The notes beneath the pieces are model-generated. The model searched no databases and was not told the origin of the DNA. It was given only the letters and a program-made list of their open reading frames with translations. The position numbers and the translations under genes are program-made. A DNA stretch of 64,000 nucleotides from positions 103,116-167,115 of the forward strand of contig ABCO01000007.1 of NCBI GenBank assembly GCA_000170815.1, written 5' to 3'. Of this stretch, positions 43,968-52,895 are shown one piece after another; position 1 is the stretch's first letter, and each line of letters begins with the position of its first letter. This stretch comes from an unidentified eubacterium SCB49 (GTDB taxonomy: Bacteria > Bacteroidota > Bacteroidia > Flavobacteriales > Flavobacteriaceae).

Positions 43968-44492
43968 TTACAAATACAGTTCGATCAAGCCAATAGGGGC
44001 GTCAATAAAAATAATATTATTTTCACGATCTACCTTTGTGATTATTTCGTCATTAATAGGTATGAGTATTTGAATCCCATTTCTATCCACCTCAAAAAGG
44101 TGTTGTGACGTATGGTCGTTTACATGAGTAATCACGCCAACTTCGCCAAAATCTGCGTCGTGTACGGAAAACCCAAGTACCTCGTGGTAGTAAAATTTAT
44201 CTCCTTCAAGTGGAGGTAAAGCGGTTAGCGGAAGATATAGTTCTTTTCCTATTAAGGCATCTGCTGCTGCTTCATCATACACGTCATCAAACTGGACACG
44301 TAGTAATGAAGATTTGTGCAACTGACTGCTCTCAATAAAAAATGGAATCAAGTTTTTGTGTTGTTCCACAAAAACTGATTCCATATCTAAAAATTGTTCG
44401 GGATCATCTGTATCTAGTTTAACTAGAAGCTCACCCTTAAAACTATATTTCTTAACGACTTTGCCTACGAAGAAACAATCCTTCTTTAACAT
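43968..44492 (-). CDS. rimM: 16S rRNA processing protein RimM
   Basis: A 174-residue RimM that helps mature the 30S subunit head and binds ribosomal protein S19. The N-terminal beta-barrel starts DCFFVGKVVKKYSFKGELLVKLDTD, the family form of GKVVKPHGIKGEV. The C-terminal PRC-barrel includes FYYHEVLGFSVHDADFGEVG and LFEVDRNGIQILIPIND. It lies 11 bases downstream of rpsP and immediately upstream of trmN6, a translation-related operon whose rpsP-rimM core is conserved widely. Confidence 0.94.
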   Translation of the reverse strand: MLKKDCFFVGKVVKKYSFKGELLVKLDTDDPEQFLDMESVFVEQHKNLIPFFIESSQLHKSSLLRVQFDDVYDEAAADALIGKELYLPLTALPPLEGDKFYYHEVLGFSVHDADFGEVGVITHVNDHTSQHLFEVDRNGIQILIPINDEIITKVDRENNIIFIDAPIGLIELYL

Positions 44493-44503
44493 AGTCTATA
44501 GTT

Positions 44504-45010
44504 TTATTCTTCTTCGCTAGAAGCTGCTGCATCACCTTCAACGGCTACTGCTTCTTCAACTACAGGAGCGTTTGCTGCAATACGAGCTTCGTTAGTTGCT
44601 TTTTCTGCTGCAAGAGCATCTGCTGCTGCTTTTTCTTTAGCTTCTGCTAAAGACGCTTTTTTGTTTTCTACAGATTGTCCTTTACTTTCTAACCAAGCGT
44701 TAAATTTCTCTTCAGCTTGCTCTTCTGTTAAAGCACCTTTACGTACACCACCAGCTAAATGATTTTTCATCATAACACCTTTGTAGCTAAGAATAGCTCT
44801 TGCAGTGTCTGTAGGTTGTGCACCATTTTGTAACCACTTTACAGATCCATCTACATCTAGATCTATCTGTGCTGGGTTCATGTTTGGATTGTAAGTACCT
44901 AACTTTTCTAGGTATTTACCATCTCTTTTTGCGCGGGCATCTGCCGCTACGATCCAGTAAAAAGGTTTTCCTTTTTTACCGTGTCTTTGTAGTCTGATTT
45001 TTACAGGCAT
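44504..45010 (-). CDS. rpsP: 30S ribosomal protein S16 with long C-terminal extension
   Basis: A 168-residue S16. The first 80 or so residues are the conserved core (MPVKIRLQRHGKKGKPFYWI, DARAKRDGKYLEKLGTYNP), which is the usual full length in E. coli-type S16. A further region of about 85 residues follows, with a basic helix-rich part (LESKGQSVENKKASLAEAKE) and an Ala/Glu-rich acidic tail ending DAAASSEEE. Long, low-complexity extensions are typical of Bacteroidetes S16. It heads the rpsP-rimM-trmN6 operon, with a -7 element upstream. Confidence 0.95.
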   Translation of the reverse strand: MPVKIRLQRHGKKGKPFYWIVAADARAKRDGKYLEKLGTYNPNMNPAQIDLDVDGSVKWLQNGAQPTDTARAILSYKGVMMKNHLAGGVRKGALTEEQAEEKFNAWLESKGQSVENKKASLAEAKEKAAADALAAEKATNEARIAANAPVVEEAVAVEGDAAASSEEE

Positions 45011-45092
45011 AAAATTACTTTTTGAAGTACTCGACTTCGGTTATAATTGACTTTTAATGAGAGAAATACTTTAGTAGTATTTTCCCAGTTTG

Positions 45093-45100
45093 CAAAGATA
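45093..45100 (-). promoter_or_regulatory. -7 promoter element of the rpsP operon
   Basis: TATCTTTG on the minus strand, an exact -7 match, giving a leader of roughly 75 bases before rpsP. Confidence 0.55.
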
Positions 45101-45652
45101 CTACATTTGTTATCAGTTTGTTTAAATAATTCTTGAAAACTAAAATAATAATTTATTAAAGTTTGCTTTTAGCAAATTCTGCAATAAAAAATGGTTGTTT
45201 TATAAGGTGTTTAACTTAGATAATGGTTTATGTTCTAGATCTAGATTTTTTTAAGGGGTATGAAGTTTTTCTTATTCAGCCTAGATGTCTTATGGTGTAG
45301 TTCACACTGTCCTGTTAAGAATAGTGACTAAGCTTAATTTGGGGTGCTGCAAATAAAATCTTAATTTTTAGTTTTGTCTATACAACGGTGATTTTTGGTA
45401 TTGGTTCTAAATATTATGCTTTCATTTTTGTGGTTTCTAAGAAGTATTTAAAATTTAAGTGAGATGATAATTTGTTTTTGAAAAAAAAATAAATGAATAA
45501 TTGAAATGTAACGTTAAACCTTGTTAAAAGGCGTTAAGCTTGGGTTAATTGTTTTGTTTTGGCTGTTTTCTTTTGTAGATTTATGATGTTGACACAAAAC
45601 TATGCAAAGAGTTGATTCAGCTAATTTTTATTCTTTGCAACATAAACTTTTA
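45101..45652. other. Gene-free stretch between rpsP and the DUF2383 gene
   Basis: More than 500 bases of very AT-rich DNA between divergent genes. I find no conserved reading frame, tRNA or clear hairpin in it. It contains the rpsP promoter on the left and presumably the promoter of the DUF2383 gene on the right. Its length is unusual for this compact region, so an unannotated small RNA is possible but unsupported. Confidence 0.4.
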
Positions 45653-46108
45653 ATGAAGATGAAATACACGAAGAGGATGTCAAGTAAATTAAATCAATTA
45701 CTTGAAAAAAATAATGACGCAGAAGCTGGGTATAAAAGAGCAGCTAAAATTGTGGAAGCTCCACGATTAAAGCGTTTTTTTGAGACACAAGCTCAAAATA
45801 GAAATGAATTTGGTCAAGCTTTAAGGAGTGAGATAAATAATATAGGTGGAGAATTTGTGTCAGGTACTAGCATAACTGGCGATGTTCATAGAACATGGAT
45901 GGACGTTAAAAGTTCATTGTCTTCTAATGATAGAGATGTCATATTAGAAGAAGTGATTCGCGGTGAACGTGCTGCCTTAACCGAGTATAAAGGTATAGTG
46001 TATGATGCGGCTTTACCACCAAGCACAAAAAGTGTTATTGTAAAACAAATGGTGAGCGTTGAAAATGCATTAAAAAGCACCGAAAATTTTGAAATAGTGT
46101 ATTCGTAA
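45653..46108 (+). CDS. DUF2383/PA2169-family four-helix-bundle protein
   Basis: A 151-residue, all-helical, ferritin-like bundle of the PA2169 family. Recognisable parts are LNQLLEKNNDAEAGYKRAA, FFETQAQNRNEFGQALRSEI, and the loop GEFVSGTSITGDVHRTWMDVKSSL with the H-R-x-W motif. ILEEVIRGERAALTEYKGI then supplies Glu residues, and a LPPSTKSVI helix closes the bundle. Homologues are often stress-induced, but the function is not established. The open frame begins at ATG 45602; ATG 45653 or 45659 matches family N-termini better. A terminator follows. Confidence 0.82.
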   Translation: MKMKYTKRMSSKLNQLLEKNNDAEAGYKRAAKIVEAPRLKRFFETQAQNRNEFGQALRSEINNIGGEFVSGTSITGDVHRTWMDVKSSLSSNDRDVILEEVIRGERAALTEYKGIVYDAALPPSTKSVIVKQMVSVENALKSTENFEIVYS

Positions 46109-46134
46109 TACTGTTTCAAATTATTAATAAGCAT

Positions 46135-46168
46135 AAAAAAAGCCTTTGATTTTTCAAGGGCTTTTTTA
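46135..46168 (+). terminator. Terminator after the DUF2383 gene
   Basis: AAAAAAGCCTTTGA and TCAAGGGCTTTTTT form a stem with one G-U pair and a TTTT loop, then run on into T and A residues. Confidence 0.82.
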
Positions 46169-46251
46169 TGTTTTGAAGATGTAGACTTTTATTCTTCTCT
46201 GAATGCTGCCACCTAAGTAGAAAATGTAAATTGTGAACAACTAGCTTGTAG

Positions 46252-46280
46252 ATTATGCCATGTAAAAAGGCATAATTTTT
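46252..46280 (+). terminator. Second hairpin with T run, upstream of dnaE
   Basis: ATTATGCC (46252-46259) and GGCATAAT (46269-46276) form a stem followed by six T residues. It lies inside a larger potential fold (AATGTAAA and TTTACATT flank it), about 58 bases before the dnaE ATG. It could be a backup terminator or a dnaE leader element. Confidence 0.6.
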
Positions 46281-46337
46281 TACATTTACCTACAATTATT
46301 TCCTCATCAGACATTCATTAGTTTTTAACCTTTTTCT

Positions 46338-49300
46338 ATGTATTTAATTTTTGACACCGAGACTACCGGACTTCCTCGTAATTGGAATGCACCATTATCA
46401 GACAGTGATAATTGGCCTCGTTGTATTCAAATTGCTTGGCAATTGCATGATGAAATGGGTAATGTAATTGAACATCAAGATTACCTTGTGCAACCAGAAG
46501 GTTTTAATATTCCTTTTGATGCAGAAAAAATTCACGGGATTTCTACAGAACTTGCTGCTGCCAAAGGTATTTCGTTAGAAGACATGATGGCTAAGTTTCA
46601 AGAGGTTTTAGGGAAAACGAAGTTTCTTGTAGGTCAAAATGTAGGTTTTGATCTAAATATAATGGGGGCAGAATTTTTGCGATTAGGCCTAGAAAACCCA
46701 TTGCCAGATATGCCTTTGTTGGATACTTGTACAGAGGCTACAGCGCAATTGTGTCAAATTGCAGGAGGAAGATACGGGAAGTTTAAACTGCCTACATTAA
46801 CAGAATTACATCAGTTTTTATTTAATAGTCCTTTTGGTGAAGCGCACAACGCTACGGCAGATGTCGAGGCTACAACACGTTGCTTTTTTGAATTAATACG
46901 TCGTCAGGTATTTAAAGCAGAAGAACTAGGAGTTGAATCTGATTACTTTGAAAATTTCAGCAAAGAAAATCCTGCACCTATAGAGGTCATTGGGTTAAAG
47001 CATATCAATCTCAAAAAAGCGTCTGAAAAAATAAGACGTGAGCTTGAAAAGCTATCTGTGACTAAAGAAATATCAGATACAGAAATTGAAGACAATCTAG
47101 CTGAACTTGCCGAGGTGCCTTTTGCGCATTTGCATAACCACTCTCAGTATTCAATATTACAATCTACTTCAAGTACTCAAGATTTGGTTAATGCGGCTAT
47201 CGCAGATAATCAAAGAGCAGTGGCTCTTACTGATAGTGGGAATATGATGGGGGCCTTCCATTTTTCTAGAGCCGTAAATAATCATAATGCTGCCAAGTTA
47301 AAAGAATATGAAGCAGCACTTGCGGCTTATGAGGCTGTCGATGACACCGCAACAGATTTTGAAGGCCAAGTGCCAGACAAACCAGAGAAACCCATTCCGG
47401 TTACAGCGATAGTTGGTTGTGAGTTTTTTGTGTGCCAAGATCACCTGGATAAATCGAATAAGGACAATGGGTATCAGATTGTTATTCTTGCTAAAAATAA
47501 GGCAGGATATCACAACTTGGCAAAAATGTCTAGTATCGCTTTTACAGAAGGATTTTATTATGTGCCGCGTATCGATAGAGAGGTAATTAAAAAGTACCGA
47601 GATGACATTATTATTCTTTCTGGAGGAATGTACGGTGAGATTTCGAGTAAGATTTTAAATGTTGGTGAAAATCAAGCGGAAGAAGCATTGTTATGGTGGA
47701 AAGAAGAATTTGGAGATGATTTTTATTTAGAAATATTGCGCCACGGTCAAGAAGACGAAGACCGTGTCAACCAAACGATAATAGATTTTTCTAGAAAACA
47801 TGATGTAAAATTAATCGCGGCTAATAACACTTATTATATTGATAAAGAAAGTGCCAATGCGCATGATATTTTACTTTGTGTAAAAGATGGTGAAAAGCAG
47901 GCGACACCTATAGGTCGAGGTCGTGGCTATCGTTATGGTTTGCCTAATCAGGAGTATTATTTCAAGTCTCAAGATGAAATGAAGCTCATTTTTAAAGACC
48001 TGCCAGAGGCTATAATTAATATAGCAGAGGTGATTGAAAAAATAGAGCCTTATAGTTTGCAACGTGATGTATTACTTCCTGTTTTTGATATTCCAGATGA
48101 ATTTAAAGTAGCTGAAGATGAAATAGATGGAGGGAAGCGAGGTGAAAATGCGTTTTTAAAACACCTTACCTATATTGGAGCAAAAGAACGCTATGGAGAG
48201 ATTACTGATGAAATAAAAGAACGATTAGATTTTGAACTTGATGTAATTGCAAACACGGGGTATCCGGGTTATTTTTTAATTACAGAAGATTTTATTCGTG
48301 AAGCACGTAAGTTAGATGTTTCTGTAGGGCCTGGTCGTGGTTCTGCTGCGGGAAGTGTTGTAGCTTATTGTTTAAAGATTACCAATATCGATCCTATTAA
48401 ATACGACTTGCTTTTTGAGCGTTTCTTGAATCCAGATCGTGTGAGTATGCCCGATATTGATATTGATTTTGATGATGAAGGTAGGGGGCGTGTTATGCAG
48501 TATGTGATTGATAAATATGGTGGTAATCAAGTGGCCCAAATTATTACATACGGTACTATGGCGGCAAAGTCGTCTATTAGAGATACAGCTCGTGTGCTAG
48601 ATTTACCCTTAAATGAAGCTGATCACGTGGCTAAGTTAATCCCAAACATGACCAAACTGGCAAAGGTTTTTGGGTATAGTGAGAAAGAATTAAAACAAAA
48701 ATTTAGAAGTGACGAGCTTCCTAAAGTATTAGAGCTTATTGCGACCAGTGAGGGGACAGACCTTACTGCAGAAACGATAAATCAAGCAAAAAAACTAGAA
48801 GGGTCTGTTCGAAATACGGGAATTCACGCCTGTGGTGTGATTATTACGCCTAGTGATATTACAAATTATGTTCCTGTTTCTACAGCAAAAGACTCAGATT
48901 TATACGTTACACAGTTTGATAACTCTGTAGTAGAAGATGCAGGTTTACTTAAGATGGATTTCTTAGGTCTCAAAACATTAACCTTAATTAAGGATACTGT
49001 AAAACTTGTAAAGCACAAGCATGGTATTGACTTAGATCCAGATAATTTTCCGCTGGATGATGTGCCAACGTATGAGCTTTTCCAAAGGGGAGAAACGGTA
49101 GGGATTTTTCAGTATGAATCTGCGGGAATGCAGAAGTACATGAAAGAACTGAAACCTACGGTTTTTGGAGATCTTATTGCAATGAATGCCTTGTATCGTC
49201 CAGGTCCATTAGAGTATATCCCTAGTTTTATTAGAAGAAAAAATGGCGAAGAAGAAATAGAATATGATCTTCCTGCCATGGAAGAATACCTAAAGGAAAC

Positions 49301-50768
49301 TTACGGGATTACGGTATACCAAGAGCAGGTAATGTTGCTTTCGCAAAAACTAGCTAATTTTAGTAAGGGTGATGCAGATGTCTTGCGTAAGGCGATGGGT
49401 AAAAAGCAAAAAGCCGTACTTGATAAAATGAAGCCTCGCTTTATTGAGAATGCTGTTGGCAACGGTCATGATGCCGAAAAATTAGAAAAAATCTGGAAAG
49501 ATTGGGAGGCATTTGCAAGTTATGCTTTTAACAAGAGTCACTCTACTTGCTATGCCTGGATTGCATACCAGACAGCATATCTAAAAGCACATTACCCAGC
49601 AGAGTATATGGCGGCAGTGTTAAGTAATAACATGCGTGATATCAAACAGGTTACATTTTTTATGGAAGAATGTAAACGTATGGGACTCGAAATTTTAGGT
49701 CCAGATGTTAATGAATCTTTTTTTAAGTTCTCTGTAAATGATAGGGGTGCGGTGCGTTTTGGAATGGGAGCTATTAAAGGGGTTGGTGCTAATGCTGTTG
49801 CAACAATTGTTGAAAATAGAGAAGAAGCAAAATACAAGTCTATCTTTGATATGGCTAAGCGAATTGATTTAAGATCGGCAAATAAAAAAGCCTTTGAAAA
49901 CTTAGCTTTAGCAGGTGGTTTTGATAGTTTTAATGCACATAGAGCGCAATATTTACATCAAGATGCTGACGGGCAAACCTTTTTAGAAAAAGTACTTAAA
50001 TACGCAAATAAGTATCAAGAATCTAAAAACAGCAGTCAGGTAAGTTTGTTTGGAGAATCTAGTGATGTGCAGATACCTGAGCCAGAAGTACCGCCTTGTG
50101 AAGAGTGGGGTACCATGAAAAAACTAAGACAAGAGCGCGAAGTAGTTGGGGTTTATATTTCGGGACATCCCTTAGATGATTTTAAAATAGAAATGCGATC
50201 TTTTGCTAATTGTAAAGTAGCAGATTTTAACGAACTAGAACAGCACGTAGGTAAAGAAATGTCTTTTGGTGGTATTGTGGCAGATGTGCAACACCGAGAG
50301 TCAAAAGCTGGTAAAGGTTGGGCAATTTTTACCGTTGAAGATTATGACGATAGTTATGAGTTTAAAATTTTTGGTGAAGAGTATTTAAAGCTCAGACATT
50401 TTTTAGTGCCTAACAGTTTTATATATGGTAAAGTATATATAAAAGAAGGGTGGACAAATCGTGAAACTGGAAAAAAAGGAGATCCTCGTTTGCAGTATAA
50501 CGGTATGCAGCTTTTGCATGATGTTATGGAAAATTATGCTAGAAAGCTAACCTTGATTATGCCTATTATGCAAGTGGTGGACGAAAAGATAGATTTTTTA
50601 GAATCCCTCTTTAGCGAAAATCCAGGTAAACATCAATTGCATTTTACCATCTACGAGATGAAAGAAAAGATAAAGGTGCAAATGCCAAGTAGAACGCATA
50701 AAATTAATATTAGCGCAGCATTGTTGGAGGCTTTAGATAAAGAACAAATAAAGTATAAGCTTAACTAA
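46338..50768 (+). CDS. dnaE: DNA polymerase III alpha subunit with fused N-terminal proofreading exonuclease
   Basis: A 1476-residue replicative polymerase. Residues 1-190 are a DnaQ-like 3'-5' exonuclease with all DEDDh residues: LIFDTETTGLPR, GQNVGFDLNIM and HNATADVEATTR. The PHP domain follows (HLHNHSQYSILQSTSS at about residue 263), then the C-family palm with PDIDIDFDDEGRGRVMQYV carrying two catalytic Asp, the fingers, and a helix-hairpin-helix region. Near the C-terminus is an OB fold (MSFGGIVADVQHRESKAGKG). The exonuclease-polymerase fusion is the usual architecture in Flavobacteria, so a separate epsilon may be dispensable. It stands alone between terminator-like hairpins and a lipoprotein gene. 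Confidence 0.97.
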   Translation: MYLIFDTETTGLPRNWNAPLSDSDNWPRCIQIAWQLHDEMGNVIEHQDYLVQPEGFNIPFDAEKIHGISTELAAAKGISLEDMMAKFQEVLGKTKFLVGQNVGFDLNIMGAEFLRLGLENPLPDMPLLDTCTEATAQLCQIAGGRYGKFKLPTLTELHQFLFNSPFGEAHNATADVEATTRCFFELIRRQVFKAEELGVESDYFENFSKENPAPIEVIGLKHINLKKASEKIRRELEKLSVTKEISDTEIEDNLAELAEVPFAHLHNHSQYSILQSTSSTQDLVNAAIADNQRAVALTDSGNMMGAFHFSRAVNNHNAAKLKEYEAALAAYEAVDDTATDFEGQVPDKPEKPIPVTAIVGCEFFVCQDHLDKSNKDNGYQIVILAKNKAGYHNLAKMSSIAFTEGFYYVPRIDREVIKKYRDDIIILSGGMYGEISSKILNVGENQAEEALLWWKEEFGDDFYLEILRHGQEDEDRVNQTIIDFSRKHDVKLIAANNTYYIDKESANAHDILLCVKDGEKQATPIGRGRGYRYGLPNQEYYFKSQDEMKLIFKDLPEAIINIAEVIEKIEPYSLQRDVLLPVFDIPDEFKVAEDEIDGGKRGENAFLKHLTYIGAKERYGEITDEIKERLDFELDVIANTGYPGYFLITEDFIREARKLDVSVGPGRGSAAGSVVAYCLKITNIDPIKYDLLFERFLNPDRVSMPDIDIDFDDEGRGRVMQYVIDKYGGNQVAQIITYGTMAAKSSIRDTARVLDLPLNEADHVAKLIPNMTKLAKVFGYSEKELKQKFRSDELPKVLELIATSEGTDLTAETINQAKKLEGSVRNTGIHACGVIITPSDITNYVPVSTAKDSDLYVTQFDNSVVEDAGLLKMDFLGLKTLTLIKDTVKLVKHKHGIDLDPDNFPLDDVPTYELFQRGETVGIFQYESAGMQKYMKELKPTVFGDLIAMNALYRPGPLEYIPSFIRRKNGEEEIEYDLPAMEEYLKETYGITVYQEQVMLLSQKLANFSKGDADVLRKAMGKKQKAVLDKMKPRFIENAVGNGHDAEKLEKIWKDWEAFASYAFNKSHSTCYAWIAYQTAYLKAHYPAEYMAAVLSNNMRDIKQVTFFMEECKRMGLEILGPDVNESFFKFSVNDRGAVRFGMGAIKGVGANAVATIVENREEAKYKSIFDMAKRIDLRSANKKAFENLALAGGFDSFNAHRAQYLHQDADGQTFLEKVLKYANKYQESKNSSQVSLFGESSDVQIPEPEVPPCEEWGTMKKLRQEREVVGVYISGHPLDDFKIEMRSFANCKVADFNELEQHVGKEMSFGGIVADVQHRESKAGKGWAIFTVEDYDDSYEFKIFGEEYLKLRHFLVPNSFIYGKVYIKEGWTNRETGKKGDPRLQYNGMQLLHDVMENYARKLTLIMPIMQVVDEKIDFLESLFSENPGKHQLHFTIYEMKEKIKVQMPSRTHKINISAALLEALDKEQIKYKLN

Positions 50769-50816
50769 ACATTGTTTTTATTGTAGAAATAGGCATTGTT
50801 TTTAAACCTGAATGGC

Positions 50817-51461
50817 ATGAGTACTAAAAAAAATGGGAAATTTTTTATAGTTGCTGTTTTGCTTTTGTGTTTTACAAATGCATGTAAATCTCGCTATGAT
50901 ACTACTGAATTAGAAAACAACTTTTCGAAGTCTGAGATTGTGGCGTTGCATAAGATTACTCAATTTTATAAAAATCAAATTTGTGCAGATAATGAAGCAG
51001 ATTTTAAATCCTGCTATGAAAAAATTCCGCACGATTCTTTAATGGCTCAAGGAACCCCTTATTGGTCTCAAATAGATTTTCAGAAACAACAGGTGCTTTA
51101 TCAAAACCTTTTAGATACAACTCAAAAAGAAATCTGGACTTTTTGTAAAACGATCGATAGAAAAACACAGCTAGCGTATGCTTCTATTTGTCCTGCTTAT
51201 GACGGTAGGTATCAAAAATATTTACTTGAGTTTGGTTTGCGCAATCCGTATGTGGCACATTATGTAGATCAGCTTCAAAAGTCGGGAGATTTTAATATGC
51301 TTGCCTTAAATGTAAAAGCAATTGCTTTAGGTGATCATCCATTAGATTTAAAAGATCCAAATATCCAACTAATAATGGCAATTCATTTTTTATCCTTGAA
51401 TGATCAAGAAAAACGATCAGAGTTGTTTTCTGAAAATAAAATGAATAATACTAGCTTATAA
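50817..51461 (+). CDS. Hypothetical lipoprotein downstream of dnaE
   Basis: A 214-residue protein I do not recognise. The N-terminus, KKNGKFFIVAVLLLCFTNAC, is a lipoprotein signal with a plausible lipobox ending at Cys about residue 23. The mature part is soluble-looking and rich in aromatic and charged residues, with three Cys-containing segments (NQICADNEADFKSCYEK and AYASICPAYDGRYQ). The frame is open to TTG 50796, but ATG 50817 gives the signal peptide. It lies 48 bases after dnaE on the same strand and may be read from that transcript. No function can be offered. Confidence 0.65.
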   Translation: MSTKKNGKFFIVAVLLLCFTNACKSRYDTTELENNFSKSEIVALHKITQFYKNQICADNEADFKSCYEKIPHDSLMAQGTPYWSQIDFQKQQVLYQNLLDTTQKEIWTFCKTIDRKTQLAYASICPAYDGRYQKYLLEFGLRNPYVAHYVDQLQKSGDFNMLALNVKAIALGDHPLDLKDPNIQLIMAIHFLSLNDQEKRSELFSENKMNNTSL

Positions 51462-51526
51462 GCCTAAACTATACTCATATTAAATAAGTTGATATTAAGG
51501 CTGTAAGTTTTGGAATAAAAATTGAC

Positions 51527-51534
51527 TACATTTG
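51527..51534 (+). promoter_or_regulatory. -7 promoter element of trxA
   Basis: TACATTTG, an exact -7 match, 56 bases upstream of the trxA ATG. Confidence 0.55.
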
Positions 51535-51590
51535 TGTAATAAGATATTAATAAAATTTCTGTCAAGGCAGAATAATAAAAAAGTAATAAA

Positions 51591-51908
51591 ATGGCTTTAG
51601 AAATAACAGACGCAACTTTTGAAGAAACAGTATTAAACAGCGATAAACCGGTAGTAGTAGACTTTTGGGCAGCGTGGTGTGGACCTTGCCGTATGGTAGG
51701 ACCAGTAATCGATGAGTTAAGCAACGACTATGAAGGAAAAGCTGTAGTAGGAAAAATGGATGTAGATGCAAATCAAGAGTTTGCAGCAAAATTTGGTGTG
51801 CGTAACATTCCAACGGTATTGGTTTTTCATAAAGGAGAATTAGTAGACCGTCAAGTAGGTGTAGCACCAAAAGCTACTTACGCAGAGAAAATAGATAAAT
51901 TACTATAA
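51591..51908 (+). CDS. trxA: Thioredoxin
   Basis: A 105-residue classical thioredoxin, the cytoplasmic dithiol reductant for ribonucleotide reductase, peroxiredoxins and others. The active site VVDFWAAWCGPCRMVGPVID has the canonical WCGPC, and the cis-proline loop is GVRNIPTVLVFHKGE. Length is exactly that of TrxA. It has its own promoter and terminator. The thioredoxin-fold protein at 11.8 kb lacks the second Cys, so this is the conventional thioredoxin of the window. Confidence 0.97.
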   Translation: MALEITDATFEETVLNSDKPVVVDFWAAWCGPCRMVGPVIDELSNDYEGKAVVGKMDVDANQEFAAKFGVRNIPTVLVFHKGELVDRQVGVAPKATYAEKIDKLL

Positions 51909-51989
51909 TCACATTAAATGCCTAAGTATTAGGTGTTCGTGAATCAGGTTTTTTAAACGAAGAACCACTTTGCAAAAAAAAATAATTTT

Positions 51990-52020
51990 AAAGACCCGGC
52001 TTTTCGTTGGGTCTTTTTTT
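51990..52020 (+). terminator. Terminator after trxA
   Basis: AAAGACCC and GGGTCTTT form a stem around an 11-base loop, followed by a long T run. Confidence 0.88.
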
Positions 52021-52101
52021 GTGATAAAATGATAAAAAGCTTTAGAATATCAATGTGCTTAAACCCATTGTTTTTCTTGAATGATTGGAAGCTAAAATTA
52101 G

Positions 52102-52109
52102 TATATTTG
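52102..52109 (+). promoter_or_regulatory. Probable -7 element of the clpP-like gene
   Basis: TATATTTG, an exact -7 match, but 122 bases before the ATG, which would give an unusually long leader for this genome. Confidence 0.4.
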
Positions 52110-52231
52110 AAGAAATGAAAATGAAGGTGATGTCCGTTTGAATGCTTCTGATAGTAACGGGGACGAGAAGCTTTTTAAAAATGATTTAATTAACCATTCA
52201 GTTACGAACTGGAAGATAGAATAATAAAGAA

Positions 52232-52783
52232 ATGAGTACCGAAAAGAAACAAAAAGTACAAGATAGAATAGAGAATCAACAACTAGACGACCGCACCATT
52301 TTTTTGTGGGGACAAGTAGATGATCGCAGTGCAAAACACGTGGTAGATCGTTTAATGTATCTTGACAGCATTAGTAATGAAGAGATAAAACTTTACATTA
52401 ACAGTCCGGGTGGTTATGTGACTTCTGGTTTTTCTATGTACGACACCATTAAAAGTATTAAAAGCCCTGTTTCGACAATATGTACAGGTCTTGCAGCTTC
52501 TATGGGGAGTATTTTACTTTCTGTAGGAGAAAAAGGACGTCGTTTTATACAACCGCATGCTCGTGTCATGATACACCAACCAAGCGGAGGTGCTAGAGGA
52601 CAAGCAAGTGATATTGAAATTACAGCTCAAGAAATACTAAAGACTAAAGAAATAAGCGCAAAAATTTTAGCAGACAACTGTGGTCAAGATTTTGATAAAG
52701 TGATGAAAGATTTTCAAAGAGATCACTGGATGAGTGCAGAAGAGAGTGTCGCTTATGGTATTGTAGATGGAATAATGGAATAG
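52232..52783 (+). CDS. ClpP-family serine peptidase (probable second ClpP paralogue)
   Basis: A 183-residue ClpP-fold peptidase. The catalytic triad is visible: Ser in CTGLAASMGSILLSVG (about residue 98), His in RVMIHQPSGGARGQASD (about residue 123), and Asp in MKDFQRDHWMSAEESVAYG (about residue 172). The substrate-binding strand LYINSPGGYVTSG is also normal. It is shorter than housekeeping ClpP of Bacteroidetes (about 220 residues) and has no clpX beside it, so it is probably an accessory paralogue. It should form a barrel that works with a Clp ATPase. The neighbours do not suggest a specific substrate. Confidence 0.9.
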   Translation: MSTEKKQKVQDRIENQQLDDRTIFLWGQVDDRSAKHVVDRLMYLDSISNEEIKLYINSPGGYVTSGFSMYDTIKSIKSPVSTICTGLAASMGSILLSVGEKGRRFIQPHARVMIHQPSGGARGQASDIEITAQEILKTKEISAKILADNCGQDFDKVMKDFQRDHWMSAEESVAYGIVDGIME

Positions 52784-52791
52784 CTCTTTGA

Positions 52792-52838
52792 TGCAATTTT
52801 ATGAATTAATCAGCTTTGCTGACATTTCATAAAATTGC
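52792..52838. repeat. Nested inverted repeat between clpP-like and DUF58 genes
   Basis: An outer perfect 13-bp stem (GCAATTTTATGAA, 52792-52804, with 52826-52838) encloses an inner TCAGC-TTT-GCTGA hairpin. There is no T tract, so it is more likely an RNA-stabilising or processing structure, or a small dispersed repeat, than a terminator. Confidence 0.6.
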
Positions 52839-52895
52839 AATAGCGCCTAGATTTTATTAAATCACAAAGCGGTGCTAAAAAAAATGTATTGAAGC

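Noticed and set aside
52115..52141. Eight-codon frame in the leader of the clpP-like gene
   Set aside because: Very short; nothing distinguishes it from chance, so a regulatory leader peptide cannot be supported.
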